Shown piece after piece: positions 9,396 through 18,401 of a stretch of 42,274 bases of DNA (position 1 is its first letter; each line of letters begins with the position of its first letter). Where the stretch lies: contig CACERG010000016.1 in NCBI GenBank assembly GCA_902561795.1, forward strand, positions 1 through 42,274, given 5' to 3'. This stretch comes from an uncultured Bacteroidota bacterium (GTDB taxonomy: Bacteria > Bacteroidota > Bacteroidia > Flavobacteriales > Flavobacteriaceae). Made by a program: the position numbers and the translations under genes. The notes beneath the pieces are model-generated. The model saw nothing but the letters and a program-made list of their open reading frames with translations. It was not told where the DNA came from and did no database searches.

Positions 9396-9403
9396 TATAT
9401 TTG
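9396..9403 (+). promoter_or_regulatory. Predicted -7 element for the alpha/beta hydrolase gene
   Basis: TATATTTG matches the Bacteroidota TAnnTTTG consensus, 29 bases before the start codon at 9432. No good TTG element stands at the expected distance upstream, so support is partial. It would drive the hydrolase and ysxC, divergently from the mraZ promoter. Confidence 0.4.
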
Positions 9404-9431
9404 AATTTAAATTTTGTAGGATTAAGGGATA

Positions 9432-10193
9432 ATGAATAACATAATTCAAAAACATAAATTCCGTTACGTGGAATCTGGTGCTGGACAACCGATCATTATT
9501 CTTCACGGCTTAATGGGTGGATTGAGTAATTTTTCGGGTGTGATGAATCACTTCCCAGGTAAAAAATATCATGTAATTATACCAGAACTTCCAGTTTATT
9601 CACTGCCAATTCTTGATACTTCCGTAAAATCACTTTCAAATTACCTTTACAAGTTTATATCATTTAGAAAGCTTAGTGATATTATTTTGCTCGGTAATTC
9701 CTTAGGAGGCCATGTAGGTCTTCTTTTTATAAAAAGCTATCCTAAGTTAGTAAAAGGTCTTGTTTTAACTGGTAGTTCAGGTTTGTATGAAAACAATATG
9801 GGTGATGGATACCCTAAACGAGGAGATTATGAGTATATTAAGAAGAAAAGTGAGGCTGTATTTTTTGATCCTAAAATAGCAAGCAAAGAAATTGTCGATA
9901 GAGTATTTGAATCAGTCAATGATAGAAATAAGTTGTTACGAACTTTAGCACTCGCGAAAAGCGCAATTAGACATAATATGGCAAATGAATTACCAAAAAT
10001 AAAAACTCCTACTGCAATAATCTGGGGTAAACAGGATACAGTAACACCTCCTAATGTAGCTAAAGAATTTCATGAACTGCTTCCTAATTCAAATTTGTAT
10101 TGGATTGATAAATGTGGACACGCCCCTATGATGGAACATCCACAAAAATTTAATACAATTTTAGAGAATTGGCTTGAGGCTAGAAATTTCTGA
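9432..10193 (+). CDS. Alpha/beta-fold hydrolase
   Basis: A cytoplasmic alpha/beta hydrolase of 253 residues with no signal peptide. The oxyanion-region motif ILHGLMGG is near residues 23-30, the nucleophile elbow GNSLGGH near 89-95 supplies the catalytic serine, and the acid precedes the C-terminal histidine in DKCGHAPMMEHP near 230-241. The substrate cannot be told from the sequence. Related proteins are annotated as esterases, haloperoxidase-like or MhpC-like hydrolases. It is followed after six bases by ysxC, an arrangement I recall from other Flavobacteriia, so the two are probably co-transcribed. The catalytic triad looks intact. Confidence 0.88.
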   Translation: MNNIIQKHKFRYVESGAGQPIIILHGLMGGLSNFSGVMNHFPGKKYHVIIPELPVYSLPILDTSVKSLSNYLYKFISFRKLSDIILLGNSLGGHVGLLFIKSYPKLVKGLVLTGSSGLYENNMGDGYPKRGDYEYIKKKSEAVFFDPKIASKEIVDRVFESVNDRNKLLRTLALAKSAIRHNMANELPKIKTPTAIIWGKQDTVTPPNVAKEFHELLPNSNLYWIDKCGHAPMMEHPQKFNTILENWLEARNF

Positions 10194-10199
10194 AAAAAC

Positions 10200-10817
10200 A
10201 TGCAAGTCAAATCAAGTCGCTTTATTATTAGTAACACAGATGTAGAAATGTGCCCAAAAAATGATTTGCCAGAATACGCTTTCATTGGAAGATCTAATGT
10301 TGGTAAATCATCGTTAATAAATTCGATTTGTAATAAAAAAAAATTAGCCAAAACATCTTCCACTCCTGGAAAAACAATCTTAATTAATCATTATCTTATC
10401 AATGAAAGTTGGTACTTAGTTGATCTGCCTGGTTATGGATTTTCTAGATTATCTAAAATTCAAAAAAATAAAATTGAAGCACTCATAAAAAACTATTTTA
10501 AAAAAAGAAAACAATTAATAAATGCTTTTTTATTGATTGACATTCGTCATCAGCCACAAAACTTTGATCTTGAATTTATGTTATGGCTAAATAAAAATTT
10601 GATTTCTTTTTCAATAATTTTTACGAAGTCTGATAAACTGAAAATTAATGTAATTGAAAAAAATATTCTTGAATACAAAAACACAATGTGCCAGAATAAT
10701 TGGGAATCTATCCCTCCCATTTTTGTGTCATCTTCAAAAAAAAACACAGGGAAAGAAAAAGTTTTAGGCTATATTAAAATCCTTAACTCTGAATTTTATA
10801 AGTATAAGAAAAATTAA
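10200..10817 (+). CDS. ysxC: Ribosome biogenesis GTPase YsxC/EngB (YihA)
   Basis: This TrmE-Era-EngA-EngB-Septin-type GTPase of 205 residues is needed for late assembly of the large ribosomal subunit. Nucleotide-binding motifs are clear: G1 FIGRSNVGKSSLIN at residues 28-41, a G2 threonine region (STPGKTILIN), G3 DLPGYGF at about 75-81, G4 TKSDK and a G5-like SSSKK near 175. The start ATG at 10200 lies six bases after the hydrolase stop. The stop codon shares bases with the stop of the convergent gldC (TTAA at 10814-10817), so no terminator fits between the two genes. Confidence 0.95.
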   Translation: MQVKSSRFIISNTDVEMCPKNDLPEYAFIGRSNVGKSSLINSICNKKKLAKTSSTPGKTILINHYLINESWYLVDLPGYGFSRLSKIQKNKIEALIKNYFKKRKQLINAFLLIDIRHQPQNFDLEFMLWLNKNLISFSIIFTKSDKLKINVIEKNILEYKNTMCQNNWESIPPIFVSSSKKNTGKEKVLGYIKILNSEFYKYKKN

Positions 10818-11152
10818 TTTTTTTTTAACTTAAAAGCTTCTGCATAATAATCGCAGAAGTCTCTAATTGTTTGGGTCATCTTCTCGTCATTAGTCGCTTT
10901 ATAAAATGTATCACTCATTGACACAAAAGTCTGATGAAAAAATAATTTCATCTGATCCAATGGCATATCTTTAACCCATAAATCCATTTTAAGCGTTTCT
11001 TGATTTTCTGAATCCCAAAATGAAAGTAATATAGCCTTAGATTCCATTTTTGAAATACCACCATCTTTAGCTGACCAACTTATTTTTTCTGGTACTTTAT
11101 TTTCATCTAAATTAACATCAATTGTAATTTGAGTTTTTTTGTTTGTTGTCAT
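10814..11152 (-). CDS. gldC: Gliding motility protein GldC
   Basis: A small, acidic, probably cytoplasmic protein of 112 residues resembling GldC of Flavobacterium over its whole length: ITIDVNLDENKVPEKISWSA near the start, AILLSFWDSENQETLKMDLW in the middle, and the C-terminal FCDYYAEAF. GldC is linked to gliding motility in Flavobacterium johnsoniae, but homologues also occur in non-gliding Flavobacteriia, so motility does not follow. The biochemical role is unknown. The start codon overlaps the gldB stop by one base (TAATG), so the genes form an operon. Confidence 0.9.
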   Translation of the reverse strand: MTTNKKTQITIDVNLDENKVPEKISWSAKDGGISKMESKAILLSFWDSENQETLKMDLWVKDMPLDQMKLFFHQTFVSMSDTFYKATNDEKMTQTIRDFCDYYAEAFKLKKN

Positions 11153-12150
11153 TATTGTTTTGGTTTGTATTTTGAAAGATTAAAAAGTTCTTGTGAAGAA
11201 AGATTTAGAAGTTCTATTATTTTTGTCTCTGGGTTTTGCTTGCAATAGCTTCTGACTATTTGCCAACCTAGCCAAACACCTATTTTCCCTGGAGATTCAT
11301 TATCAATTTGCAAATAAAATTTAGAAAATGGTGCCGGCTCTAAGAAACGTCCCACTAAATCAGAATCCGTTTTAAATAAAATTTGTTTTTCTACAAAATA
11401 CTGCCAAATTAAACGTTCATTTTCTTGTGCCCATTTTATTTCTTCTTCAGTGTAAGCAATTTTTATATTATCCTTTAAATGCGGTAGAAATATATCTTTC
11501 AAATACATTTTTTTACCCTCATACAATATTTTTGCAAGAAAAGTTCTTTCATTTGGAGGAGGGAAACTATACATTGCAAATTTATCTAAAATTTGGGATG
11601 TAATATATTTTCTATCTAATTCTTTCTTAATATAACTTGGAATGCCTTCATAAAGAATATGATTGGGACCCAAGAAAGTATCTAGAGAAATCAAAAGTAT
11701 ACTGTCAGCAAACACAGTCTTTAATTGATAGTCAACATTATTAGTTAAAAATATAACTCTTGATAGATTAATTTCAGGAAATTGAAATTTTATTCTTTCA
11801 AATAAATCTGTTATATCACTTTCAACATCCAATAAATCTGGAAACTCATTTTGAACAGCATTTTGGAGAATTAATTGTAAACTATCTTTTTGTCTATTTT
11901 CCCAGATACTATCCGAAAATTGTTTTGGAAATAAAAAAGAATAATCTTTTTTTAATTTTGGAATCACACTTGGTGGTTGATTATAAAACTTTAAATCAAA
12001 GCGTTCAAAACTCAATGAAATTGGTTTTCTTTTTTCATTATTATTTCGATTATTACATGAATAAAAAAAAATAAATAAAACAAAAATAATATGGTAGAAG
12101 TGAGAAAAAGAAAAAAAAACTTTAAGTACCGTTTTAAGATTTGCTATCAT
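11152..12150 (-). CDS. gldB: Gliding motility lipoprotein GldB
   Basis: A predicted lipoprotein of 332 residues. A hydrophobic signal segment (about residues 18-29) ends in FFYSC, a lipobox whose cysteine is at about residue 31, followed by an asparagine- and lysine-rich linker. The body matches GldB as I know it: ISLSFERFDLKFYN near the start, LISLDTFLGPNH around 150-160, the FPPPNERTFLAKILYEGK segment, and KIGVWLGWQIVRSY near the C-terminus. GldB is essential for gliding in Flavobacterium johnsoniae, and its molecular function is unknown. It is coupled to gldC downstream and divergent from nadE, with only 50 bases between them. Confidence 0.9.
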   Translation of the reverse strand: MIANLKTVLKVFFSFSHFYHIIFVLFIFFYSCNNRNNNEKRKPISLSFERFDLKFYNQPPSVIPKLKKDYSFLFPKQFSDSIWENRQKDSLQLILQNAVQNEFPDLLDVESDITDLFERIKFQFPEINLSRVIFLTNNVDYQLKTVFADSILLISLDTFLGPNHILYEGIPSYIKKELDRKYITSQILDKFAMYSFPPPNERTFLAKILYEGKKMYLKDIFLPHLKDNIKIAYTEEEIKWAQENERLIWQYFVEKQILFKTDSDLVGRFLEPAPFSKFYLQIDNESPGKIGVWLGWQIVRSYCKQNPETKIIELLNLSSQELFNLSKYKPKQ

Positions 12151-12171
12151 ATTTACAAAAATGTAATTTTG
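12140..12171 (+). promoter_or_regulatory. Predicted nadE promoter (TTTG-N20-TAATTTTG)
   Basis: TTTG at 12140-12143 is followed after 20 bases by TAATTTTG at 12164-12171, a full match to both elements of the Bacteroidota housekeeping promoter. The predicted start of transcription is about 20 bases upstream of the nadE ATG at 12201. The promoter overlaps the first codons of the divergent gldB. Confidence 0.6.
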
Positions 12172-12200
12172 TGCAAATTTAATTTTTTAACAATAAAAAA

Positions 12201-12992
12201 ATGAAATCAGGAGAAAAAGTAGAAAGACATATTATAAAATGGTTAAAGGATTATTTAAATAAATCTAAAATGCAAGGCTTCGTTGTAGGTGTTTCTGGAG
12301 GAATTGACTCTGCAGTAACCTCTACACTTTGTGCAAAAACAGGTTTTAAATTACTTTGTTTAGAAATGCCAATTAAGCAACAATCATCACAAGATTCTAG
12401 AGCTTCTGATCATATAAACTGGTTAAAAAAGAATTTCAAAAATGTATCGTCATCAAGAATATCTCTTGATAAAGTCTTCTCCTCTTTTATAAAAATAATT
12501 CCTAAGACAGAAAATCATGATGCGCAATTTCATAGCTTGGCCAATACCCGTGCTAGGCTAAGGATGACAAGTTTATATTATTTTGCTGCACTAAATAATT
12601 ATTTAGTTACAGGGACAGGAAACAAAGTTGAGGACTTTGGAGTTGGATTTTATACAAAATATGGGGATGGAGGTGTTGACATTAGCCCTATAGCTGATTT
12701 AAATAAAACTCAGGTTTTTTCATTGGCAGAACATTTAAAAATACTAGATTCAATACAAAAAGCTGCACCGACCGACGGTCTATGGGAAGATAATCGAACT
12801 GATGAAGAACAAATAGGAGCCAGTTATGCTGAACTTGAGTGGGCTATGGAAGCTCATAAGAATAAGTTATCCAAATCTAATTTTACAGCACGAGAAACAG
12901 AAGTATTCGATATATATCTAAATTTCAATAAGAAAAATCAACACAAAATGAATCCAATTCCGGTATGTTTTATACCAAAAAACTTTATTTGA
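12201..12992 (+). CDS. nadE: NH3-dependent NAD(+) synthetase
   Basis: NadE amidates nicotinic acid adenine dinucleotide to NAD in the last step of NAD synthesis. The PP-loop SGGIDS is at residues 32-37. TGTGNKVEDFGVGFYTKYGD carries the deamido-NAD and ATP contacts, and the C-terminal part has APTDGLWEDNRTDEEQIG. At 263 residues it is the short, ammonia-dependent form without a glutaminase domain, so ammonia must come from elsewhere. It is transcribed divergently from gldB-gldC, a neighbourhood I recall from Flavobacteriia. The 159-base gap to dnaG (12993-13151) is convergent and AT-rich. I see no strong hairpin there and no gene. Confidence 0.95.
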   Translation: MKSGEKVERHIIKWLKDYLNKSKMQGFVVGVSGGIDSAVTSTLCAKTGFKLLCLEMPIKQQSSQDSRASDHINWLKKNFKNVSSSRISLDKVFSSFIKIIPKTENHDAQFHSLANTRARLRMTSLYYFAALNNYLVTGTGNKVEDFGVGFYTKYGDGGVDISPIADLNKTQVFSLAEHLKILDSIQKAAPTDGLWEDNRTDEEQIGASYAELEWAMEAHKNKLSKSNFTARETEVFDIYLNFNKKNQHKMNPIPVCFIPKNFI

Positions 12993-13151
12993 AATTTGAG
13001 TAATAATTAAATAAAATTTTTAAAAGTTGTTCAAGTTGACCCTTATTAAGTGGTTTTGAGGGTATTTAAAACTTATTGCTATAAAAATAAATTCATCAAA
13101 TTAATACGATCTTTCTAAGGGAAAAATTAACGATAATTTAGAAACAACATT

Positions 13152-15119
13152 TTATAGTACTCTATTTAATTTTCGCGAAAGTAATTTTTTTAAGTTTTGA
13201 TACTGAATTACTTCTTCCAAAAATTCCACTTCATTGTAATTGCCCCCTTGATTTTCCGCCATTTTTACAATATTTTGAATTTTTTGGTCAACGAGATGTC
13301 TCCTAAAAGTTAAAATGGTTTCACTCACAAGCTGACCTACAACACTTTTTCGATCTTTTACAAATATATTTTTCTTTTCCCAAGCGTGAAGCTGATGTTC
13401 TTCGTCAGATAATAATATGTCTGTGAGTAATTTTACTGTATTAATATCTTTTTGTTGAACTATTTTTTCAGTTCTAATTTTACCCTCTCTTTGATAAGAG
13501 TCTATTATCTGTGTATACAAAGATTGATATTCAGGTTGAATCATTTCTATCTCATCCTGCTGTAAATCTAAAAATACTTTCTCATAAACTTTTGATTGCA
13601 CTACTTTAGATTCTTCAACTAAATTTCCGTCTGAGTCAGAGAAAATAAGAACTTCATCAAAAAAAGCCTCGTAACTTCCATAATGAACAAGTATACTTAA
13701 AATCTGTTTCTCAAGATTTAAAATAGGATTATATAAATTTGATTTTCTTTTTTTTTCAGTTGCAAATGTATTGTTTTTGGTCTCGGGAATCATCATTTTA
13801 TTTTTGCCCAGCTTATTTTTTTTGCTTTTTTCTTGGGCAAGTGCATCAAACAAAACTTGTTCTGAAACTTCCATTGCAAGAGCACATTCTTTTATGTAAA
13901 TCTCTTGTTTAATCGCATCAGGTATTTTAGATATACTAGAAACAATATCTCGAACAGTCTGCGCTTTTTTAATTGGATCACCGTCAGAATCTTTAAGAAG
14001 AAGTTCTATTTTAAATTGAATAAAGTCATTTGCTTGTTCTGAAAGGTATGTTTTTACTTTTTCAAGTTCGTTGCTTTTAACAAAGCTATCTGGGTCTTCT
14101 CCACTAGGGAAAAAACAAACTCTTACATTCATGCCTTCCTGTAAAACTAAATTTATTCCTCTTAATGCTGCCCTTTGCCCTGCTAAATCACCATCAAATA
14201 AAATAATTATATTAGAAGTTAATCTTCTTATCAATCTAATTTGCTCAAGGGTAAGTGAGGTTCCAGATGAAGAGACCACATTTTCAATTCCCTTTTGATA
14301 CATTTGAATAACATCAGTGTATCCTTCAACTAGATAGCATGAATCTTCCCTTGCTATTGCTTTTTTTGCCTCATGTAAACCATATAAAACTTCTCCTTTG
14401 CTGTATGCATCACTTTCTGGTGAATTAATGTATTTGGCTACTTTAGTGTCAGAAATAAGTGTTCTTCCTCCAAATCCAAGAATTCTTCCTGCCATGCTCT
14501 TAATTGGAAAAACAACTCTACCTCTGAAGCGGTCAATATATTCTTTATCATTTTTAATAACTAAGCCTGTTTCCAATAGGTATTTATTATCATAGCCATA
14601 ACCCAATGACTCACTGTACAAATTGTCAAATTTTTTTAGTGAATATCCCAATCCAAAAAAACGTATTGTATTTTCTTCAAATCCTCTTTCCTTAAAATAA
14701 CTTAGACCAATTGACTTGCCTTCAGATGATTCCCACAAATTTTTTGAAAAGTTTTCTTGGGCAAATTGATTAACCAAATAGAGACTTTCTAAATGATTCC
14801 GTTTTTCTTTTTCCTCTTCATTAGTTGATGTTTCCTCAATTTCAATATTATACTTATTTGCCAAATATTTTATTGCCTCAGGATAGCTAAAATGTTCATG
14901 CTCCATTAAAAATGCAACGATATTTCCACCTTTTCCGCTACTAAAATCCTTCCAAATTTGTTTGACTGGTGATACCATAAAACTTGGGGTGCGTTCCTGT
15001 GTGAAAGGACTTAGTCCTTTGAAATTTGCACCTGACTTTTTTAATGCAATAAAGTCTCCTACAACCTCTTCTACTCTAGCTGTTTGAAATACTTGATCTA
15101 TTGTTTTTTTTGATATCAA
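13152..15119 (-). CDS. dnaG: DNA primase with degenerate zinc-binding domain
   Basis: DnaG makes RNA primers for replication. The 655 residues carry the N-terminal CHC2-type domain (about 1-100), the catalytic core with the TOPRIM motifs YLVEGYTDV (about 261-269) and FDGDLAGQRAA, and a C-terminal helicase-binding region. All four expected zinc ligands are replaced: the site reads GLSPFT (Ser37, Thr40) and KDFSSGKGG (Asp58, Ser61) where typical primases have Cys, His, Cys, Cys. The rest of the domain is well conserved, so this is not decay, and I recall the same pattern in other Flavobacteriia. The start is TTG at 15119, supported by the conserved beginning MISKKTID. Confidence 0.95.
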   Translation of the reverse strand: MISKKTIDQVFQTARVEEVVGDFIALKKSGANFKGLSPFTQERTPSFMVSPVKQIWKDFSSGKGGNIVAFLMEHEHFSYPEAIKYLANKYNIEIEETSTNEEEKEKRNHLESLYLVNQFAQENFSKNLWESSEGKSIGLSYFKERGFEENTIRFFGLGYSLKKFDNLYSESLGYGYDNKYLLETGLVIKNDKEYIDRFRGRVVFPIKSMAGRILGFGGRTLISDTKVAKYINSPESDAYSKGEVLYGLHEAKKAIAREDSCYLVEGYTDVIQMYQKGIENVVSSSGTSLTLEQIRLIRRLTSNIIILFDGDLAGQRAALRGINLVLQEGMNVRVCFFPSGEDPDSFVKSNELEKVKTYLSEQANDFIQFKIELLLKDSDGDPIKKAQTVRDIVSSISKIPDAIKQEIYIKECALAMEVSEQVLFDALAQEKSKKNKLGKNKMMIPETKNNTFATEKKRKSNLYNPILNLEKQILSILVHYGSYEAFFDEVLIFSDSDGNLVEESKVVQSKVYEKVFLDLQQDEIEMIQPEYQSLYTQIIDSYQREGKIRTEKIVQQKDINTVKLLTDILLSDEEHQLHAWEKKNIFVKDRKSVVGQLVSETILTFRRHLVDQKIQNIVKMAENQGGNYNEVEFLEEVIQYQNLKKLLSRKLNRVL

Positions 15120-15176
15120 ATTGATCTTTTTATAAATTTATCAATTTATTACCAAACTTAAAGAAGAAAAAATTTG

Positions 15177-16156
15177 TTAAACGTTTCTCTCGATAACGTA
15201 GTTTAGCATTAGTTCAAGTGAATCACGATAATCATTCTTTGGAAATTCATGCAGAATTTTAATTGCATTTTGACGGTAAAAATTCATTTTTTTTTCAGCA
15301 AATTCTATACCCCCCTTTTTCCTTGACTAAATGAATTAGCTTATTAACTTTAATTTTATTTTTATTACTATTTTTTATAGTATTAATTATAAATCTTTTT
15401 TCTGATTTACTAGATTGATTTAAAACATGAATTAGTGGGAGAGTCATTTTCTTTTCTTTTATATCAATACCAATGGGTTTCCCAATTTTCTTTTTCCCAT
15501 AGTCAAATAGATCATCTTTAATTTGAAATGCCATACCAATTAATTCACCTAATTTGTACATTTTCTGGACTTCTTTTTTATTACAGTTTACGGCCTTTGC
15601 ACCAATCGCAAAACATGAAGCTAACAAAGTTGCAGTTTTTTTGACGTATAATTTCAAAATAGGTGTCTAATGTAATATCTAGTGATCTTGATTTTTCAAT
15701 TTGCAATAATTCGCCTTGACTCATTTCTCTCACGGCTACTGATATAATTTTTAATATGTCAAAATCTTCGTTCTCGATAGACAACAATAACCCTTTTGAC
15801 AAAAGATAGTCACCAACTAGTACCGCAATCTTATTTTTCCATAATGCATTTATTGAAAAAAAACCTCTTCGTTTGTAACTTTCATCAACCACATCGTCAT
15901 GGACCAGAGTTGCAGTGTGAATCAATTCAATTACAGCTGCTCCCCTGTAAGTTCTCTCATTAACCTTACCATTTCCGAACATTTTAGATACTAGAAAAAC
16001 AAACATAGGTCGCATTTGTTTACCCTTCCTATTTACAATAAAATGAGTTATTCTATTGAGTAACGAAACATTTGATGACATGGAATCTCTGAATTTCTTT
16101 TCAAAGACTTCCATCTCATCATAAATTGGTTTTTTGATTTTTTCAACAACTTTCAT
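15177..16156 (-). CDS. ispB: Polyprenyl diphosphate synthase (IspB-like), two frameshifts
   Basis: A trans-polyprenyl diphosphate synthase that would make the side chain of the respiratory quinone. It shows the GKQMRP motif, the first aspartate-rich motif VHDDVVDE and the second QIKDDLFDYG. The reading frame is broken twice: after IIRQK in an A7 run near 15642, and after VKEKGG in a G6 run near 15311. Shortening each run by one base gives IIRQKTATLLASCFAIG and VKEKGGIEFAEKKM and a continuous protein of 325 residues ending with NYVIERNV at 15177, the normal family length. The gene is probably intact in the organism and the shifts are sequencing errors. It lies 49 bases downstream of rlmN. Confidence 0.85.
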
Positions 16157-16205
16157 TTATATTGATATATTATTCACTGAGAATCATAAAATTCAAAAAA
16201 AGGTG

Positions 16206-17255
16206 TCAGTTTGAGATTAATTTATTTGCTAATTGACCGCATGCTGCATCTATATCTTTACCTCTAGATTTTCTGTATGTAACTTTTATATTAGAAAAGG
16301 TAAGAGCTTTAATATAAGCATTTATGATGTCTTGGCTAGCCTCACTTATTTTAAAATTATCTACAGGGTTATATTGAATTAAATTTACTTTAGAAGGAAT
16401 TTTTTTGCAAAATTCAACTAAAGCCTTTATGTCAGTAACTTTGTCATTAATTCCTTCCCATACAATATACTCAATAGTTACAACACTTTTTGTCTTAGTA
16501 TACCAATATAGAAGGGAATCTAGCAATTCGTCCAATTTAAATTTATTCGCAAAAGGCATAATCTTCTCTCTTGCATTCTGTATCGCACTGTGCAATGAAA
16601 CAGCAAGTTTAAATTTTACCTTTTCATCAGCAATCTTCCTGATGATCTTGGGAATACCTGAGGTTGAGAGTGTAATTCTTCTTGGTGACATTCGTAATCC
16701 ATCATTACTTGTCAATTTTTGAATTGCTTTTAAAACATTATTATAATTCATAAGAGGTTCACCCATCCCCATAAATACAATATTGGATATAGGTCTTTTA
16801 AAGTTCAATAAGCTTTCTTGATTCATCAAAAAAACTTGATCAAAAATTTCATCTATATTTAAATTACGCATCCGTTTTAAAATTGAAGTTGCACAGAAAA
16901 CGCAATCTAAACTGCATCCAACTTGGGAAGAAATACATGCTGTTATTCTCTTTGAGGTAGGAATTAAGACCGATTCAACTGCTAAATTATCATGAAGAGC
17001 GATAGAATATTTTATAGTTTTATCGTTGCTGTATTGTTTATTATTTATTCTTACATACCTTATTTGAAAGTTTTTTCTCAATAATAATCTATGGGATAAA
17101 GACAGATTTGTCATTTCATCAAAATCATGAATTCCTTTTTCCCAAAGCCATTTATAAACCTGTGTTCCTTTATATGGTGAAATTTGATTTGAAAGAAAAA
17201 AGTTCTGTAATTCAAGTTTGCTAAGACTCCTAATGTCTTTTTTGAAATTTTTCAC
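16206..17255 (-). CDS. rlmN: Dual-specificity 23S rRNA/tRNA adenine-C2 methyltransferase RlmN
   Basis: This radical SAM enzyme methylates C2 of A2503 in 23S rRNA and of A37 in tRNA. The 349-residue protein has the 4Fe-4S cluster motif CSLDCVFC (cysteines about 114, 118 and 121), the preceding ISSQVGC, the FMGMGEPLMNY motif near 163-173, and the C-terminal DIDAACGQLA whose cysteine is the catalytic one in the family. The start is GTG at 17255, which fits the usual N-terminal helix. A later start would cut it. It sits between queA and the polyprenyl synthase with short gaps. Confidence 0.95.
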   Translation of the reverse strand: MKNFKKDIRSLSKLELQNFFLSNQISPYKGTQVYKWLWEKGIHDFDEMTNLSLSHRLLLRKNFQIRYVRINNKQYSNDKTIKYSIALHDNLAVESVLIPTSKRITACISSQVGCSLDCVFCATSILKRMRNLNIDEIFDQVFLMNQESLLNFKRPISNIVFMGMGEPLMNYNNVLKAIQKLTSNDGLRMSPRRITLSTSGIPKIIRKIADEKVKFKLAVSLHSAIQNAREKIMPFANKFKLDELLDSLLYWYTKTKSVVTIEYIVWEGINDKVTDIKALVEFCKKIPSKVNLIQYNPVDNFKISEASQDIINAYIKALTFSNIKVTYRKSRGKDIDAACGQLANKLISN

Positions 17256-17292
17256 AAATAAAAATAAAATACGAAAATCTGATATTATAAGT

Positions 17293-18342
17293 TTACATTA
17301 TAAACATTGCATCTCCATATGAATAGAAATTATATTTTTCTTTAATAGCAGTTTTATATGCATACTTTATAAAGTCTGCCCCGCCAAATGCAGATACCAT
17401 CATCATTAGTGTAGATTTAGGTGTATGGAAGTTTGTAATCATGCTATTTGCAATAGAAAAATCATAGGGTGGAAAAATAAATTTATGAGTCCATCCTTCA
17501 AATTGATTTAACATTCCTGAAGAAGACACTGAACTTTCAAGGCCTCTCATGACTGTTGTTCCAACTGCACATATTTTTTTTCGTTTTAGTTTTGCTTTAT
17601 TAACTTTTTCAACAGCTAAATTATCGATAATCAACTCTTCTGAATCCATTTTATGTTTAGATAAATCTTCTACTTCCACTGGGCTAAAAGTTCCTAATCC
17701 AACATGCAAAGTGAGTTCCGCAATGTTAATACCTTTTATCTCTAAACGTTTGAGTAAATGTTTTGAAAAATGAAGTCCAGCAGTTGGTGCCGCAACCGCA
17801 CCTTCATGCTTTGCATAAATTGTTTGATAGCGTTCTTTGTCATCCTCTTCTAAGGGTCTTTTTATATATTTTGGTAGAGGTGTCTGACCTAGCTCCTTTA
17901 ATTTTATTCTAAATTGTTCATAACTTCCATCAAAAAGAAAACGAAGAGTTCTTCCTCTTGAAGTAGTATTATCAATAACCTCAGCAACTAAACTGTCGTC
18001 ATCTCCAAAATAAAGCTTATTACCAATTCTAATTTTTCTCGCTGGGTCAACTAATACATCCCAAAGTCTTTGTTCCTTATTCAATTCTCTAAGTAAAAAG
18101 ACTTCAATTCGTGCTCCTGTTTTTTCTTTATTTCCAAAAAGACGAGCAGGAAAGACTTTGGTGTTATTTAAAACCATTACATCATCTTCATCAAAAAAGT
18201 TAATGATATCTTTAAATATATGGTGCTCAATTTTTTCTTCTTTTCTATTAAGGACCATTAATCTGCATTCTTCTCTGTCTTGAGAAGGCCTCTGTGCCAA
18301 AAGTTTATTGGGGAGTTCAAATTGAAAATCGGAAAGCTTCAT
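17293..18342 (-). CDS. queA: S-adenosylmethionine:tRNA ribosyltransferase-isomerase
   Basis: QueA transfers the ribosyl part of SAM to preQ1 in tRNA, giving epoxyqueuosine. The family beginning [19 protein letters not shown] fixes the start at ATG 18342. The frame is open nine codons further, but those codons overlap the predicted promoter. Conserved segments include [52 protein letters not shown] and the C-terminal [15 protein letters not shown]. The 349-residue length is normal. A consensus promoter lies directly upstream, so queA may begin a queA-rlmN-ispB transcript. Confidence 0.95.
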   Translation of the reverse strand: MKLSDFQFELPNKLLAQRPSQDREECRLMVLNRKEEKIEHHIFKDIINFFDEDDVMVLNNTKVFPARLFGNKEKTGARIEVFLLRELNKEQRLWDVLVDPARKIRIGNKLYFGDDDSLVAEVIDNTTSRGRTLRFLFDGSYEQFRIKLKELGQTPLPKYIKRPLEEDDKERYQTIYAKHEGAVAAPTAGLHFSKHLLKRLEIKGINIAELTLHVGLGTFSPVEVEDLSKHKMDSEELIIDNLAVEKVNKAKLKRKKICAVGTTVMRGLESSVSSSGMLNQFEGWTHKFIFPPYDFSIANSMITNFHTPKSTLMMMVSAFGGADFIKYAYKTAIKEKYNFYSYGDAMFIM

Positions 18343-18357
18343 TGGTTTTTTTGTCTG

Positions 18358-18389
18358 CAAATATACCACCTTGATTAAGACGTTGTCAA
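18358..18389 (-). promoter_or_regulatory. Predicted queA promoter (TTG-N21-TATATTTG)
   Basis: On the minus strand TTG (18389-18387) is followed after 21 bases by TATATTTG (18365-18358), matching the Bacteroidota -33 and -7 elements. Transcription would begin within about ten bases of the queA ATG. The -33 region also contains a short inverted repeat, CTTGA-N11-TCAAG on the plus strand (18370-18390), of uncertain meaning. Confidence 0.5.
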
Positions 18390-18401
18390 GTAAAATTGCA
18401 A

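Noticed and set aside
9303-9506. Minus-strand reading frame of 67 codons upstream of mraZ
   Set aside because: It crosses the MraZ boxes and the start of the hydrolase gene, has no recognisable domain and does not look coding.
12993-13151. Terminator hairpin or small gene between nadE and dnaG
   Set aside because: Only a five-base stem (ACCCT/AGGGT) with a long loop and no T run is visible, and no frame there looks coding.
18343-18401. Possible preQ1 riboswitch before queA
   Set aside because: The 59-base gap is taken up by a promoter match, leaving a leader of about ten bases, too short for an aptamer.
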